Assembly (NCBI GenBank): GCA_000934385.1
Contig: KN880524.1
Coordinates: 1-64,000 of the forward strand
Direction of reading: 5' to 3'
Length of the DNA: 64,000 nt
Origin: Cylindrobasidium torrendii FP15055 ss-10
Taxonomy: Eukaryota; Basidiomycota; Agaricomycetes; Agaricales; Physalacriaceae
Both the position numbers and the translations under genes were made by a program. The notes below the pieces were generated by a model. That model did not search any database and was not told the DNA's origin. It saw only the letters and a list, made by a program, of their open reading frames with translations. Position 1 is the stretch's first letter, and every line of letters begins with the position of its first letter. Of the stretch, positions 32,329 through 45,200 are shown piece after piece.

Positions 32329-33812
32329 TCATCTATCAGCATACACCACATAAGGACGCTGCTGTTGCTGCCTTACGGGAGAATGCCGCCTAGTTGATGG
32401 GACCATATCCTCCACAGGCATCGGCAGCGGGTCCACATAGAACTTGGCCGCCGAGCCCCAATATGTGGGTGGACTAGCATCCTCATAGATGTAGTCGCGC
32501 ATCCCGGTCGTGGGGTCCGCATATATACGACCCCGGCTGCTCAAATTCACTCGCGGAGGCTCCTCTGTAGGCGGGCTCATGGCCTGTTGGGTATCGGGCA
32601 CGAGTCCTGGCTCCACGAAGCGCGTTTGCGCGCCGTCACTGAGGTTCAGCCGTTCCGAGAGATATAAGATCCGCGGCCCTTGACGAACTGTTATCTCCGG
32701 CCGATGCTCTTCGTCCGTGCCCATGATGTTGCTGATGTCCAGGAGAGCGTCTGCTAGGAATTAACAAACGAAACATAAAGTTCGACGGGCTTGACACTAA
32801 CCTAATGCCTGGGAGGGTGACTCTGGTGTTCCCATTTGGCCAGGCGTCCGTCGCATATGAGGAGGGAGAGCGAGGTCATCCGACGAGCGGAGATTTCGTT
32901 GGCCGGTCGTAAAGCCTCGAAGTCCAAGCGCGTCGTCGGAAGGACTATGCTCGTACGACGCTGGCTCCTCCGCGAGTACGCCATCTTCCTGCAGCAGAGC
33001 AGTTCCTCCGGCTGGCGCAATGGGGGAAGGGAATGTTTCGAGATCAATCGCAGACATGGTTGATAGCCGCCTGCTATCGGCACTAGGCTGCAGGACACGG
33101 TTCGCCATGCTTGCTCGGTGTAGGTCCAAGCTCCGGCTGACGGCCAATACACCTGAGCGAAACTCTTCGAAGCGAAACAGGGCAGTCGGCTCGGATTGTT
33201 GGCGAAGGTTGTGGGACTCGGCATTCAGAGAGCCGAAGTGGGAAGGAGGGGAAAAAGTGACGGGGGAGTCGACAAAGTCTGGTCGCATTGTCGCTAATGG
33301 GCGCCAGCCGGCATTCATGGTGCTAGAGAGTGGACGACGCATGTTCTGCTCCAAAAGTGTGAACCTTGTAGATGGCAAACGCTGCGGTGGGGATGCAGGA
33401 GAGCGGAGCTCGATAGCACGGAGATGGGGGGCTGGCGGAGGAGTGTAGCCAGAGCCCTCGATAATAGAGGTCAATGAGCGCGCCCAGTGGGAGTCGAGCG
33501 GGCTAAGTGACCTGTTTCGGTCTTGCTCGTTCGTGATTTCGGGATCCATCACGGGTAATTCATCTTCGGTGGGGGCTGGAGACCCAGCGAGGAAAATAGA
33601 GGCGTGAGGTGGGGAAAGTTCAAGCGTTCCTTCTCGACTTCTATGGATGCCTCAGTTAGAAAGGAACGGAAGATATGCACAACGACGCACAAGGGTGAAC
33701 GTGCGACGCGATGTAGCTGCGCCTGATAATCACGGTATGGGAGGTCTTGACGGCGAGAGCCAGGGCTCAGAGGAAGGTCCGCGACAGTTATGGTTGGAGA
33801 TGTAACAGACAT
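32329..33812 (-). CDS. Pro/Ser-rich protein of unknown function
   Basis: Not recognised. The ATG at 33812 starts MSVTSPTITVADLPLSPG. The sequence upstream includes an acceptor (CTCTACAG) that can only be a leader intron, because splicing it in frame creates a stop. The first coding intron (about 33628-33683, donor GTGCGT, acceptor CCATAG) joins VARSPL to SREGTLELSPPHASIF. The second (donor GTTAGT, acceptor CCTAG, about 32760-32805) joins SPSQAL to ADALLDISNIMG. The protein is about 450 residues, Pro/Ser/Arg-rich, with possible conserved pieces MDPEITNEQDRNRSLSPLD and TTGMRDYIYEDASPPTYWG; the end is a Gln/Arg-rich RQQQQRPYVVYADR. No domain, signal peptide or membrane helix was found. It is probably a disordered regulator, but no role is proposed. 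Confidence 0.7.
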
Positions 33813-34717
33813 CGTGCTGACTTGCCTGTAGAGTGTTAGCGTCGCGAAGCAGGAAATGAGGCGAACATACTAGCTTGGGTCCGTCGCCGCCTGAGCCGGT
33901 GTAAGTATGCGATCCGCTGGGAAATCGCCCCAAGCCCTTGTAGATGCCTTATTGGCAATTTCTTGGTGGCTGCAAAGGGAGTTGGGCAACAGCCGTGCAC
34001 CTATATGCAGGCAGTGCGCGGATGAGAGAGGTTTGCCAGTAGAATGACTGTAAGTCGTTGAGACTCAAATGGTAGTCATCGTGTGACGCTGTGACAGGTT
34101 ATGCGACCAGATCTCACATTGACTTATGTGGCGCATTCTCTCTTGCGTGCCATCCACATATTTTCAGAACTCCATAACGGTAGTCACTTGGGGGCTTCAG
34201 CTCACAGTGAGCCATTTCTGTGGCGGAATGTATATAACAGGTAATTCAAGTATCCTCATGTCTGGCCATCACCGAACTCCATTGAGCCCGATGTACCGTA
34301 GCCCTGGAAGATCCAGTCAGTAGCCGTTTTGGGCGTCCTGCACGCAAAATGTAGTTCCATGTGCAATCGAAAGGATGGCTACCCACCGCCCAGCATTAGA
34401 CCACTTTACAGGGATCCACTTACTATTACTTACCAATGGCACAAATTCAGTTAGATTCGTTAGTGCTCTGAATCTCTGAATCAGCCTGGGTTAAACGGTG
34501 ATTTTCCCACCAGCTTCTAGCTTTGTTGACTTGGTAGCAAGTACATTGCATAATTTACTTCCAATGTACTGGCCTAAGTACAGTATGGTATCAGCCTTAA
34601 AAACAGATATCAAATAAGCTAAATAATGTGCATGTCTATCGATAGCAGGATACAGTACACCCCAGGCTAGTGGCTATAGAATGTGAGGCATGATCCTGTC
34701 CTAAATGATGACTTCTT
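33813..34717. other. Spacer between two minus-strand genes
   Basis: Contains the leader and promoter of the Pro/Ser-rich protein gene and the 3' region of the Zn2Cys6 gene. No further gene is supported; a short plus-strand frame at 34126-34323 has no recognisable features. Confidence 0.5.
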
Positions 34718-37700
34718 TCACCGTACATTCTGCATTACAGTTCCGTCGCCCCCCATCGCTGCTCCCATATTCATGATACCTCCAAGCGCCGGCGTGTTCA
34801 TCATCTCATCTGGCAGCCATCCCATTGCCTGCTGCCACGAAAAGTCCATTGGCATCATTGGCCACCCTTCCGGTATATGCATCTGCGCTGCGTCCATCGG
34901 CCCAAGCGCACCACCCAACGAGGACGTCGTCGTCGACATCCCCATTGGGGCACCATGAAATTGCATGTCCGCATCGGCGCGATAGTAATTGAACTCATGC
35001 ACGTCTTCCATAGGCATGAACTGGAATGACATCGCATTGTCATAGGCTTCCGTGGAAGGATCGCAGCGGCCCATACTCGATGGCGCCGTTGTGATCATCG
35101 GCCCCGTCTCTTCAGGTGTGATGTCCGCTAGAACCTGGAGGATATTGCTGTGAATGTCTGTCAACAGTGCCGCCTGTAACTTCATGATTGTACATACATC
35201 AAACGGATAGCAATGTCATATCTAGACAATGGGTTATGAGCGTGATTTCAAAGATACGAAATGGAATGTTGAGCGCTCACCTGTTGATTGTGCGTTTGAA
35301 CACCTCTAGAATTCGTTTGATGTCATCCAACTCCCTTGAAGTCACGTCCAATTGTCCGGCCTTGCGCTTCTTCCAAAGGTCTATGCAGCGGATCATGCCA
35401 GCGCCAAATCCCATCATCTGCAAAAAAAAGTGGGTTGAGAAAAGCGCCATGCCGCATTATTCACGAGACCCACCGCCATATGGAAGTTCAGCACCGGGAA
35501 GACTCGATATCTTGTCTCGAGCAGGTTTATTCCAGAACGAGCGGCGGTCGTGCAGGCAGCCATTGCAGCAGGTGAGAACGAGCAGTCGGGAGTTATGAAT
35601 GGTCGATGAATCTGCATCTGAATGTGATAGAAGGTCCCGTCTAGAATGGTTCAGTTCGGGGCCACGACATTACACGAAAGGGAGCTACGCACAGAGGATA
35701 GCAGACGAATGAAAGAATGGTCCACCCTCACGTTGGTTTTCCCACCGCACTACACAACATCAGCAAAAGGGCATCGTCGGTCTCCTGTGGTACTCACAAT
35801 GAGCAGGGACTGAGCTCAACCACTTGTTCAATCTCGAATCAAGGACCGCCAGGTTCTTTTCGGCGCATTGCCCGACAAGGCCAGCTGCCTGCTTTGCTCT
35901 CTGAATGGCAAAAATCGACCTCTGCGCGCAGCCCATGATTTGGCAGAGCTTGATGTGTTGAAGCAGATAGTCAATCCGCGATGGCACTTCTGGTGGTTGA
36001 TGGAATGGAGGCTCAGTGTCGAAGTACTCTTCATCTACAGGTAAAGGTAGCCCGACATCAAACCTGCGAACAGTTAGTCTCGCGGACAGAGGAGATAGAT
36101 GTCGCAACATACTCTTCATCTCGAAGATTGTGGGGACGGCCATGGAAGAAACTCGTATGCCGGTCGACAATGTAAGCACACCTTGGAGACCGTTAGTGTA
36201 GTCAAATCGAAATAAATGGAAACTTGCCAAAAGGTCCTGCACTTGATTTCTGATTCAGCGCTGGTTGCTTGTGGGTGGTATCGGTGGTATCCAAGCGCTA
36301 CCGCATAGCGGATAGCGTTTCCGACGTGTATCCAAGCAAACTGGGGTACAGATGTTGAGAGGAGGTATTCAGCGAGGAGTACTTCGTATTGGACATCATG
36401 TAGATGTGGGTGTTCGAAATCTGAGCGTTTGGCGGTCGCAGCTTGATTGTACCATCTTGAACCTGCTGAAGCTGTTGTAACACCGTCAAGAAGCACTCGT
36501 GGGTCGTCCGAGTAGCGCGAGGCCAACGCAAGAACGAGAAGAACAACTGATGCGAATGCACGTGATCGTGTGTGCAAACCTGAGGTAATCGACGCCCTTC
36601 GAAACCTATCAGTTGAATGCACATATCATAGGAAGAAGCTAACCTAAAACTTGGTTCCGATATAATAGGAAGATAGGCGTGGAAATTGCTGAAGTATTTC
36701 TCGAGGAGGTGACTGAAGAGAGATGCTTCGGGCCAATCGAAATCCAGGTTTGGCGGTTTGATTTCCCACTAACAAGGGTGAGCGACTGTCAGAAGCTCAA
36801 TGATCCGAGCGAGTCACATACAGGATGTATAGCCCAGTTCCGGGAGTCGAAGCCACTTTGGGAAAACTTGCCAAATATCTCTGCTTTCATGACCATGACT
36901 TTTCGCATGAAGAAGAGATTGCTTGATGGGCCAAAGTAGCTCTCTGTACGAGGATTACTGTGTTGTATAGAGGATGAGCGGTTTCTCTACCTTCTATTTG
37001 CGAAAGAGAAAGTCGTTTGATTTGTTTCATGAGGTCGACATATGCAAGGTCTTCGGGTGCTTCTTCAGGCTCAGAGTTACTTTCCTCAACCAGCGGTGGT
37101 GGTGCGGGCGGTGTCCAACCCCGTTTGGACGATGAAGCTGGCGAGGCCGCACTGTTTTGAGAATCTGGTGATGCGGCGGGCATCTTGCTATCAGGTTGAA
37201 GCTGGCTCGCAGTAAGGGGCACACAGAATGGCATGAGGGTGCACAAGATCTCACCTCCTTCAGCATTTCCTCCAGCTGATAGACGCGTCGTTCAAGGGAT
37301 GCAACGTAGCTAATTATTAGCATGGGGGGTAGTCGTCGCAGTAAATTTGGCTCACTTGTTTTTAGGGCCGCGTTTCTGAAATGATTCAGACCGCAGGAAA
37401 CAAAAGTATTTTGACTGGGCACGCACCTTGACTGGTCTCCTATGGGCACAGATGACTCCGGCCAATCTACAGTTTGTGCAGACGTTGTCGGGCATGTTAG
37501 CACTGTCACCTTGATAGAGGTGAGCGAGAGGGGGAAATGGCACAAAAATGGCCTTACATCGAGCTATAAGCCAACGTTAGCGGAACATCACCCGAGAGCA
37601 GTCAATCCTTACTCTTCCTGCGCGAACAGGCGTCGCAGCTGCCCTGGAGACGCTTCTTCTTGGTGTCATTACGATGCGGATTACTGGGGCCTGCGGTGTT

Positions 37701-37727
37701 GGATTCGAATTCATCAGCGGACGACAT
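34718..37727 (-). CDS. Zn2Cys6 transcription factor with fungal-specific TF domain
   Basis: A Gal4-type activator. The ATG at 37727 starts MSSADEFESNTAGPSNPH. Two introns cut the zinc cluster; joined, it reads CDACSRRKTRCDSANMPDNVCTNC..GVICAH, so the six Cys that bind two zinc ions are all present. A basic linker KKRGPKNK and the coiled-coil dimer part YVASLERRVYQLEEMLKEV follow directly. The middle fungal_trans domain shows VLLVLALASRYSDDPRVLL and PQFAWIHVGNAIRYAVALGYHRYHP. The last part is Met/Gly/Pro-rich (GWPMMPMDFSWQQAMGWLPDE) and could be the activation region. Total about 800 residues and many short introns. The binding site would be paired CGG triplets; target genes cannot be told from the neighbours, which are housekeeping genes. 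Confidence 0.9.
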
Positions 37728-37980
37728 TTTGGTTTATGGTGACGGTTAGAGACAAAATGCGAGGGCCGTAAGTACTTTAGATCTGTAGTGTCTGTTGACT
37801 AAGCTGACGTGAGGCAATGTACGAGCAACGGTGATACGAAGGCGATCGTGGACTGATCCGTTCCGCGAGTCTCGGATAAGTCGGATTTCGAGCTCGGACT
37901 TCATGTTGGACAACAAAGGTTGAACAAAGGTTGAATCTGGGAAGAAGAAAAAAACATGATAATATATACAAAACAAACAT

Positions 37981-40366
37981 TTACTCGCTACCATCGCTCT
38001 CCTCGTCACTAAACTCATCCTCCGCCTCATCGTCAATGAAGCCATTTGCTACAGGTCCATCAGAGTCCTCATCGTCCTCTTCCTCGTCCTCCTCGTCATC
38101 ATCATCCTCTTCCTCGTCATCCTCTTCCCCTTCTTCCTCTTCGTCCTCCTCGCTGCTTTCGCCACCAAGCTCAACATCTTCGACACTCCCCTCATCATCA
38201 CTGCCAACCTCTACTTCAACCTCCATCCCTGCACCTTCATCCTCAGACTCGCTTTCTCCTTCTACATACTTCTTAACATTTCTCGTCTTCACTGGCTTAC
38301 TTTTCCTGCCCGTCAAGGCTGCAGGAATAGTCGACGAGCGCATCTCAATTTGCGAAAGGACCATATCTAATCGCCCACTCAGCGAGAGAAGACTTTCCTG
38401 CAGCGCCAGACGAGAGGTCAGCGTCGCATGCAATCCAGACAATCTTGCGACAAGATCCGGCATCTGCTAACAGTTAGGTCGCATTATTGGGATACAGGAA
38501 GAACGCACTGTCATGAGATGTCCACTGTGAATAGTAAGGACAATCTTAATCCATGCAATGAGTGCAGCGCCTCTTTGGGAGCTGGCACCCCCACCGCCGC
38601 CCTTCATATTCGCCGCACGGGCACCTCGTCCCAGCCGCTCCGTGCACGCGGTGAGTAGAGCAACGGCAAGTTGAGGCGGCAAGGCCCTGATAGTGTTCCG
38701 TATCAACACGGTGTCGGAGTGAGCCAAACAAGTCTCCATCAAGCGCGAGTCGGATGAATGGAGGGCTTGGATAAGTGTCCGGGTGAGCGATGCAGCGGGC
38801 ACCAGGGTGACATCGGTCTGTGTCTTGCTCTTGTTGCGCTTGGACTTGGATGTACCGTCCTCGTCGTCGCTCGCACTCTGAACCTCGTTGCCATTCAGTG
38901 CCGTCAACCGTTGTCCCAGGCTGAGCTCAGCCATGTCAGCGTCCAGCTCTCCTTCACCACGCGTAGCATCGTCAAGTTCTGGGGCATGTCCTCGGTCTAC
39001 GCCAGATCCAACTGCCACAGAATTAGCTTCGGTATAGCGTTTATTCGGAAGGATCTCCTATACAAGGTTGAGTAAATATGTTTACAGTGACAAGAGGGAG
39101 GTGGCCTACCGTCGAGTCGACCTCCATCTTGCTGGAGACATCTTCGAGAGAAACTTCACGAATAAAGTTCTGTGTAGCGTCCTCTGTGTAGCCCTAGACC
39201 TATGTGAGTGAGGAAACTGAGGGAGCAATTTTTATACATACAACGCGGTCAAATACAGGTTTTACACCGCCTACAAGGCGGACGACTTCCACACTTCCGC
39301 TAGGGCTGCAGAATCCGGCACCGACAAGGAGCACACCAGACCTGTTCTTTGAGGGCGGGACTGCAATGGTGGAACGAGGGAGGAGAGTAGCGATCTTTTG
39401 CGGAGCATTTGGTGGTGTGTTTAGCTCGGATGGGATGGGGCAGATAGATATCCGCCCAGTGGTTGAGAGTGTGAGTAGAGTGCTGGAAGCTTCGGCATCT
39501 TGAAGAGCAACAGAGCGCACGTCCGCATCAAGTTGTATGGATGCCACCAATTTGCCATCGGTGCCGTTATTTCTGGGAACCTCCCAGATAGAGACAACTC
39601 TGTCGTTCTCCGCCATCGACACAAAGCGCTGCGAAGGTGCACCTGGGGTGACCCATAGAAGTTTTCGAATAGGCGATGCATGGCCTGGGAAAGTGGCGAG
39701 TTTTGACGCGGACTTGTCTTCGAGGGACAAAAGATGGACAGCATGGTGGGCCGCGAGAAGCTCGGGGGTATCCTCCTCGGTAGTGCGAACGGCAAGCGCA
39801 GTGTACGGTATCCGGTCGTCGGACTTCCATGATCCAGCAATGTTTCCAGATACTAAATCCCATTGGCGTATGCTAGCATCAGCGCCGGAGGTGAAGAGGG
39901 TTTTCGACTTGTCTATTGTGAGAGCAAGAATGGCAGTAGTACTTTTGGTGTTGCCGAGCACGCGTACTGCACGTCCATGAGTGGGAGAGAACACGACCAC
40001 AGTTCCATCCGACAGCCCGAGTAGTAGGTTTTCGACAGACTCCGCATCAGCAGCCTGATCTGTCGCTTTCTTCTTGCGTTTCTTCTTGGGGGATTCATCG
40101 GTTCTGCCCGTGTCCACGACCCGCGCCCAAAGCAGAGAAGTGACGCGTGCAGTATCAAAGACATGCTCCGCTATTGAGTGTCCCAGCGAGGTATCGTAGA
40201 CGCGAAGCCGATGCTTGTCCACTGCGAGAGAGATGTATGCAAAGTAGGATGCATTGTCGTTGAGCGCGGAAATGGACGCTGTATCTGTCACGGATGGCTG
40301 CGAAATGGCTGCGGTGGCTGCAGGCCTGCTTTTTGGCGGTTTTGTTGTTGCTTTTTTGCTGGCCAT
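37981..40366 (-). CDS. UTP5: Nucleolar rRNA-processing factor Utp5/WDR43
   Basis: Utp5 is a subunit of the t-UTP (UTP-A) complex that binds nascent pre-rRNA and starts small-subunit processome assembly. The ATG at 40366 starts MASKKATTKPPKSRP. The N-terminal beta-propeller contains WD-type blades (YFAYISLAVDKHRLRVYD, SGADASIRQWDLVSGNIAGSW, ENDRVVSIWEVPRNNG), with an inserted basic loop ESPKKKRKKKATDQ. The Utp12 domain follows: ASLTRTLIQALHSSDSRLMETCLAHSD, LPPQLAVALLTACTERL, ALIAWIKIVLTIHSGHLM, MPDLVARLSGLHATL. The tail is a long Glu/Asp run ending SDEESDGSE, typical of nucleolar proteins. Three exons, about 750 residues. Divergent from the CDK gene with 234 bp between starts. Confidence 0.92.
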
Positions 40367-40600
40367 GGCTGAGAGATACCAAAAAGCTCGGAGGTTTTGG
40401 CCTAAAAAATCGACACAGCCACCACTGCGCCCGATCTGGATTCTGATCAACCCATCGAACAGTTAAGTACCCCCGCCGCCGCGAGGTGACTTGTTCGGTT
40501 GCGGCGACCTTGTCTTTGGCCCACACCAGCCAAATTCCAGCCTTTTCTGTGTTTCCACGGCGGCGGTCTTGCCTCATTTCTCTCTCTCTTCCTCCCCACC
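40367..40600. promoter_or_regulatory. Bidirectional promoter between UTP5 and PHO85-type CDK
   Basis: 234 bp separate the two start codons. No clear TATA box on either side; the right end is pyrimidine-rich (TCTCTCTCTTCC) just before the CDK ATG, a common fungal leader feature. Confidence 0.5.
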
Positions 40601-42062
40601 ATGAACTACATCCAGGTGAGTTATACAAGAGTCCACCAAACCGCTGTCACGCTAACCCGCCGCGCGTTTAGCTCGAGAAACTCGGTCGGTAACGTTGCAA
40701 ACTGCAGGCTTGAATGTGCTCACGGCGTGCTACAGGCGAAGGAACCTACGCGACCGTGTTCAAGGTGTGTATCGCCCGCATCGCCTCCCATCCTTCCGCT
40801 AAGCGCCTTCACAGGGTCGCTCGCGGACCACCAATGAAATTGTCGCCCTCAAAGAGATACATCTCGATGCCGAGGAGGGCACGCCGTCGACGGCCATTCG
40901 CGAAATTTCGCTCATGAAGGAGCTCAAACATGTCAACATCCTCCGTCTACACGATGTCATTCACACCGAGACCAAGCTCGTTCTCATATTCGAGTTTTGC
41001 GAATCCGACCTGAAGAAATATATGGACAAACACGGCGAACGCGGCGCGCTCCCCCCGGACCTAGTCAAGAGCTTCATGTACCAACTCCTCAAGGGAACCG
41101 CGTTTTGCCACGAGAACCAGGTCCTCCATCGCGATCTCAAGCCGCAGAACCTGCTCATCAACCGCAAAGGCGAACTCAAACTCGGCGATTTCGGCCTGGC
41201 GCGCGCCTTTGGCGTTCCCGTTAATACATTCTCAAACGAAGTAAATCGCTCAGCGCCGCAATCCTTCAGTGGCTTACCTTGTCCTAGGTCGTTACGCTCT
41301 GGTACCGCGCGCCGGACGTTCTCCTCGGATCGAGGACATACAGCACCTCTATCGACGTCTGGTCCTGTGGCTGTATCTTTGCCGAAATGATAACTGGAGT
41401 GCCACTGTTTCGTGGCAGGGATAACCAGGATCAGCTCCTGCACATCATGCGAGTTATTGGAACGCCGTCCGATGCCCAGCTCAAGGCCATGGCCAAAGAT
41501 ACCGTTCGTTTCCTTCTGTATCTCAGAACACCACCCTCTCATGTCTATCCAGCCCGAAGTATTGAACAAGAGCTTCCCCAAATACCCCCGGATCCCCTTG
41601 TCCCAGGTAGTTCCAAAGGCAACACCTCAAGGTTGGAATGTCATTAAAATATCCATTCATACACGTCTGACATCCGTTGCAGCCATTGACTTGCTCGAAC
41701 GACTTCTCAAGTTTGATCCTAATGAACGCCTTTCCGCCTCCGACGCCTTGAACCACCCGTATTTCCAGGCCGTGCCCCAGCCTTTTCCAATCCCAACGCC
41801 TGGCTCGATGCCTCCACCTACTTTCAACTTCCCTCACCCTCATGCTATTCCGCCCCAGCAGCAGCACCAAGCGCAACCTCAAATGCAACAGCAGATTCCC
41901 ATTTCCAACGCTCAATTCAGGCCGCCCCAGAATATACCCATCTTTGGCCAGCAGCCACACCCCCAAGCGATACCCGTTCACCAGCACACCCACGCCCAAG
42001 CACAGGCCATGGCGCAAGCGCAGCAACAAATGCAGTACCCTTATGGTGCCCCGCCCCGATGA
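40601..42062 (+). CDS. PHO85: PHO85-type cyclin-dependent kinase
   Basis: A Ser/Thr kinase of the CDK5/Pho85 group, controlling phosphate response, glycogen, polarity and cell cycle with Pcl-type cyclins. Small first exons split MNYIQ, LEKLG and EGTYATVFK, giving the glycine loop GEGTYATV; then [36 protein letters not shown] with the PSTAIRE helix. The catalytic loop is HRDLKPQN, the metal site [19 protein letters not shown], and the activation segment, after an intron of about 50 bp, [19 protein letters not shown]. It lacks the CDK1-type T-loop threonine, with Ser in its place (TFSNE), as Pho85 does. The C-terminal extension, about 90 residues, is Pro/Gln/His-rich ([15 protein letters not shown]) as in many filamentous fungi. 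Stop at 42062, convergent with the histidine kinase 214 bp away. Confidence 0.95.
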
Positions 42063-42275
42063 GAGTATCAGGTTATTACACGGAACAAACATTTTCATAT
42101 CGCTAAATTTTCTCACGTCTGCATTCGCTCGTCGTGTAATTGTAAGCATTGTAGTGGTACAGACAGGTGGCTTATAATAAATAATGGATACATATATGTA
42201 CATCATCCTGGTGCAGGCAAGATAGCAGCGCAAGCAAGCGATATTAAGACTACGAAATCCCCCGTACTTCAAAGT

Positions 42276-45200
42276 TCAAATGTGGCCAGCAGGGATTTTA
42301 GGTCCAAACATGGCCAAGAGTGCCTTGAGGTCAACCTGCTTGAGCGGCTTGCTGAAGAACGCATTCATGCCAGCGCTCAGACACAGTTGTTTGGTTGACT
42401 CTTGGCAATCCGCACTAAGTGCCACAACTAGATGTCTCGTTAGCAGCGTTCACATCTGAATGTACAAACGGACTTGGAAGGGTATAGGGCGCGTTGTGTT
42501 TGCTCTCTAGAACACGCAGGCGCTTCGCTGCCTCAACACCGTCGCAGATGGGCATGTCTAATGTTGTTTTTCAGTTCATCGTGTTGGTATCCGGAATCTA
42601 AGGCCACTTACGATGGTCGAACAAAGCCACTGTGAAGTATCCAGGTTCCTTCGCCTCCCACTCCGCGAGCGCCTCATTACCATTCGAAGTCGCGACTACC
42701 TTGAGATCTGCGCGCTGCAGGATCTTGATGAGCAGTTGTTGTGCAATGGGATTGTCCTCGGCGATGAGGACATTGCCAAAGAGGATGCGCTCCGAAGGGG
42801 TCTCCCGGGACTTGGAAGGGGACGACATCGGGGAGGGCGGCGGTATGATGATAGGCTTCGCGACGTTCTTCATGGACGCCAGTAGCTGCAAGAGACGCAC
42901 TCGTCGAGGTGGCTTTGTCATCTTCATCACTCCCGGAACGCTAGATCCAAAGATTGACGGTCGTGATCTATGGGTAACGGGTGTGTAGAGTTGTATGACC
43001 TTAGTGTCACGTAGAGGTGCGGCTTTCAACGATCGCAGGAATTCAAGCAGCTGGCTGGCGTGCTCGTCTGATTGGTCGTCGATGATGACAAAGTCGAGCG
43101 GTGGATGGTCATTCGTGAGACCTTCAAGGAGCATTTGAACCTCTTGGAGTGTCGACAGCGATGTCACTCCAAACCCAGACAGGAAGGTATGCAGCAGCGT
43201 CAGAGTCACTTGCGACGAGGAACAAACCAGCAAGTTAGTGGGAAGTAGGCTCTTCCGCAAGTCCTCCAGCTCGGCAAGTTGCTGTCAAACATTAGTTCCT
43301 CACGCACAATTTGGCCAAAATAAAACTAACCCTGTTGGTCTCTTCGGATTGGAAGATCTTGACTGGAATTGTGAACCAGAACTTGGATCCCACATTCAAT
43401 TCAGACTCTACACCGATTGCACCGTTCATGAGCTTGACGAGCTGTCGTGAAATGGAAAGTCCGAGGCCAGTTCCACCAAAGCGACGCGTTGAGGAATTGT
43501 CTGCTTGTTGGAATGGGACGAAGAGCAACTCGACATCGCTCGGTGCAAGTCCGATGCCAGTATCCCTTCGCATCTTTAGTTTCGCGTGTGGCTTTGCAGA
43601 CAAATCACGCACTGGATGACAAACTTCAGGTTAACCTCGTCGGGAGACATCATAGAGCCCGTATTTGCGACAGACACTGTGCACGTCACAGACCCCTTCT
43701 CTGTAAACTTGACGGCATTGCCAATAAGGTTCATGAGGACTGATTTGTGATCAATTTCGCGATGATAACACAAAATTGCATTTACTGACTTTGCCTTATC
43801 CGTGCGTCGTCAGCAAAGAGCCCTAGGATACTTGTCAATACTTGCAGACACGTTAGGATTATGGACATACATGGTGGAACGTTGGGTTCGATGTTATACG
43901 ACAAATCGAGTTTCTTCGCAGCCAGAGGAAGCAATAGTTCTGTACAGTCCTAGAGCCGACGTGAATAGGTGACATTGTTACCTAATCACAATGGGCACTC
44001 ACTGCAATGATATTCTCTGTCGGGAACTCGTTTGGCTCAAGCTTCAGCGCCGAAGCTTCAAGTTTGCTGTAGTCGAGGATGGAGTCGATGATCTTAAGAA
44101 GCAGCTCGCAAGACTGTTTGGCCGTCTGCACGATTTCGCTTTGGCCCGTGTCGAGAGTAGTGTTGCTGAGCAGGTCAAGAAGCCCGTAGAATGAGCTGAA
44201 CGGTGTCCGAAGCTCGTGGCTCATGGAGGCCAGGAAGTTGCTCTTGATCTTCGTTGCCTTCAGCGCGTCCTCTCTGCTCTTTCTGGCAATCTCTAACGCA
44301 TCCTTCTGGGCAGAAATCATCTTGAGGTTTTCACGGGTTCCGGCTTGGACGGAGCGGAAGAGGAGGGCATTGGAGATACTGATGCTGGCTTGTTCGCAAA
44401 GTAGCGTCAACATGGTCAATGTGTTCTCCGGGAAGGAATACTTGGTTGACACGTAAAGAACGCCAAATGTTTGACCACGGTTGCTGAAGATGGGAAGGCA
44501 TATGACAGACTTCATGGGACTTTGGTTGCACTCCGTCGTAAATCTGGCGTCGATATCACCACCGTTGAAGTAGACCTTGACCTTGGAATTAAGTGTATGT
44601 CGAATCACGGCCTGCTCGAGGGGATCTTCTAGCGTCCGGACCGCCTTGCTCTGCCTGATTTTTTGAGGTCAGTTCCCCATATAACGAGAAGTAGAACGGA
44701 GCATACTCGTAGACCTGGCAATCTTGTGGTGGTACCATTGTAGTAGCAACAGTATAATCGCCATCCTCTACAATAACCATGCACGTTTGCTGAGACCCAG
44801 AAATATCAGTTGCAATTTCAGTCAAGCGTTGTAGGGCTGATAACATATTAGAAAATAGATCCGTGCTGCAACGAGACCGCCCACTGGAGAAAAGGTTCAT
44901 GTTACTCGAAATCTCACTGCTCCACTTGAGGATGGAGTCCAGGTCGTTGGCAGAAAGGTTCGAGTCGTTGTCGCTCCTGCTATCTAACCCGCGGCTGTAT
45001 CTCAGGCCACCACCGTCTTCGAGGGCGTTCGAAGTCTGTACAGCTGCATCTGCAGTGAACGCGGTCTTCCGTTTGCTATTTGGCCGGCCGATGATTACTG
45101 AGTTCAGGTAGTTGACGATGCCCTGTGCACCCCATTGCGAGTGACGCGAAATACCCCGTCGTTGGAGTTCGCCACCGAGGTGCTGGACACCTAGGCGAAT

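Noticed and set aside
37931..38470. Ser-rich plus-strand open frame
   Set aside because: It is the antisense of the Glu/Asp-rich tail of UTP5 (GAG/GAT read as TCC/ATC).
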